Assembly: GCA_030609125.1 (NCBI GenBank)
Contig: JAUWCW010000102.1
Location: forward strand, 1 to 6,961
Reading direction: 5' to 3'
DNA length: 6,961 nt
DNA from: JAUWCW01 sp030609125 [NCBI: Candidatus Rokuibacteriota bacterium]
GTDB taxonomy: Bacteria; JAUVQV01
This document shows, in pieces, positions 5,987 through 6,961 of the stretch (its first letter is position 1; every line of letters begins with the position of its first letter). Below the pieces are notes generated by a model, which saw nothing but the letters and a program-made list of their open reading frames with translations, was not told the DNA's origin and did not search any database. Both the position numbers and the translations under genes were made by a program.

Positions 5987-6904
5987 ATGAGCGGATTTCT
6001 TACGCTTCAGCACGACGTTCACACCCTGGAAGGCCTCTGCCTGCTTCAGGCCGGAACGGACTTGAGCCCGGAAACGCTTGAAGTTCTGGCGGAAAAGGGC
6101 GGTAAAGAACAGTGGTCGGAGGTGGGCCTTCTGGAGTACGGCAGCATTCTGGCCGATCTCGAGAAACAGATGGGCCAGGGAACCTACCGGCGTCTCTTCG
6201 GCACAGTCGATGAGTGCAGGGAGATCTTCACCCTCATGGAGCCGGTGCGGCTGCCCCTGCCGGCCCTGGAAATCCTGGACCACTTCCGGAGACAGGACTT
6301 TTACACCTACCGGCATATCCTCATGGTCTTCGCACTCTCCTGCGTCCTTGCCGGCCGCCTTCCGGGGGAGGCGGGCCAGTTCCTGCCGGAGGCCGCCGCC
6401 GGCCCCCTGCACGACCTGGGCAAGATCTGTGTCCCTCTCCCGGTCCTCAAAAAGTCCAGTCCTCTCCAGCGTTCGGAGAGGAGCCTCCTTGAGCAGCACG
6501 CGGCGGCCGGTTTTGTTCTGCTCACCTACTACCTGGGCGATGCCGCGGCTTTCTCCGCGTGCGTGGCGAGGGACCACCACGAGCGCCGGGACGGCACCGG
6601 CTACCCCGGGGGCATCCGGCTTTCCGACCCTCACGTGGAGATCGTGGCGGCCTGCGACGTCTACGATGCGCTCATCACGCCCAGACCCTACCGGAAGGGC
6701 ACCTATGACAACAGGTCTGCCCTGGAGGAGATCACCTCTCTTGCGGAAGGCGGGAAGGTGAGCTGGCAGATTGTCAGGCACCTGGTATCGCTGAGCCGGA
6801 GCGGCGGCTCAGCCCCGGAGGAATGCGTCGTCTCCCTCGAAAAGCGGGGGACACCGCCGCAGGAAAACAACTACGGCGTCATCGCCGAGGACATTGAGGA
6901 CTAA
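5987..6904 (+). CDS. Stand-alone HD-GYP domain protein, predicted cyclic-di-GMP phosphodiesterase
   Basis: Predicted to hydrolyse the second messenger cyclic di-GMP; 305 residues, soluble, with no membrane helix and no receiver domain. The HD-GYP core covers about 95-260 with all main metal ligands: His110 (YRH), HDLGK at 142-146, His171 (HAAAG), the HHERRDGTGYP signature at 197-207, and Asp224 in CDVYDAL. RPYRKG at 233-238 closes the domain. Spacing of the first six ligands fits the family. Residue 106, four before His110, is Tyr where three-metal members have Glu, so a two-metal site is expected. The N-terminal 90 residues are not a domain I recognise; LLQAGTDLSPETLEVLAEKG at 19-38 resembles the short 'AGT-L-hydrophobic' lead-in segment found before many HD-GYP domains. 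The C-terminal 40 residues look unstructured. ATG 5987 has GAGG at 5978-5981, 5 nt away. It is transcribed divergently from the Trk operon. Confidence 0.9.
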   Translation: MSGFLTLQHDVHTLEGLCLLQAGTDLSPETLEVLAEKGGKEQWSEVGLLEYGSILADLEKQMGQGTYRRLFGTVDECREIFTLMEPVRLPLPALEILDHFRRQDFYTYRHILMVFALSCVLAGRLPGEAGQFLPEAAAGPLHDLGKICVPLPVLKKSSPLQRSERSLLEQHAAAGFVLLTYYLGDAAAFSACVARDHHERRDGTGYPGGIRLSDPHVEIVAACDVYDALITPRPYRKGTYDNRSALEEITSLAEGGKVSWQIVRHLVSLSRSGGSAPEECVVSLEKRGTPPQENNYGVIAEDIED

Positions 6905-6961
6905 CTGGTCAGGAGTTGTGACCGGGGCCCTCTTTCGGAAGGGAGACGAAGAAGATACAGC
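6905..6961. other. Short tail after the HD-GYP gene, no gene called
   Basis: The last 57 bases hold AGGAG (6911-6915) only 2 nt before a GTG at 6918 whose frame stays open to the window edge. The spacing is too short for a convincing start. CTCTT (6930-6934) can pair with AAGGG (6939-6943), with one G-T wobble, around a TCGG loop; no T run follows, so it is not an intrinsic terminator. Confidence 0.2.

Noticed and set aside
5824-5988. Longer N-terminus for the Cys-rich protein starting at 5988
   Set aside because: The added 55 residues look non-coding and would cross the best promoter candidate; ATG 5823 has a strong Shine-Dalgarno.
5732-6781. Long - strand frame antisense to the HD-GYP gene
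   Set aside because: It has no domain match by eye, and the + strand carries a complete HD-GYP signature.
6918-6961. Possible start of a further gene at GTG 6918
   Set aside because: The AGGAG is only 2 nt from the GTG and just 14 full codons are visible, which is too little to support a gene.

Overview
The window looks like an ordinary chromosomal stretch of a GC-rich, Gram-negative bacterium. The mix of an exported parvulin chaperone, a SlyD-like FKBP, a two-domain-pair TrkA with TrkH, an HD-GYP protein and a small Cys-rich protein would fit the former Deltaproteobacteria (Geobacter/Desulfuromonas-like lineages). That placement is an inference from gene content and style; no marker gene fixes it. 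I see no insertion sequence, CRISPR array, tRNA or rRNA, and no obvious foreign island.

Left block (2-2242, + strand) is a tight three-gene run with gaps of about 13-14 bp: the 3' part of an exported SurA/PpiC-type peptidyl-prolyl isomerase cut by the window edge, a cytoplasmic SlyD-like FKBP isomerase, and an alpha/beta hydrolase with a signal peptide. Two of the three products concern proline isomerisation and chaperoning, in different compartments. The promoter must lie upstream of the window.

Middle block (5823 down to 2220, - strand) reads as one four-gene operon: a 93-residue protein with eight cysteines in a mirrored, duplicated arrangement; TrkA, the NAD-binding gating subunit; TrkH, the K+-conducting membrane subunit; and a short two-helix membrane protein with a C-terminal NfeD OB fold. 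TrkA and TrkH are a standard K+ uptake pair and are only 3 bp apart. The Cys-rich protein and the NfeD-like protein are unusual bookends. This operon converges on the left block, and its last gene overlaps the hydrolase by 23 bp.

Right block (5824-6961): a 163-bp divergent intergenic region carries a good sigma70-type promoter for the Trk operon, a small leader hairpin and a 9-bp direct repeat. From it a stand-alone HD-GYP protein (predicted cyclic-di-GMP phosphodiesterase) is read on the + strand. It has every core metal ligand but lacks the extra glutamate known from three-metal members. The last 57 bases carry no gene I can call.

The long open frames antisense to trkA and trkH are GC-driven shadows. 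I find no wholly new system. The points most worth checking are the Cys-rich protein at the head of a K+ uptake operon, and the in-frame TAG plus G:C hairpin separating TrkH from the NfeD-like protein.
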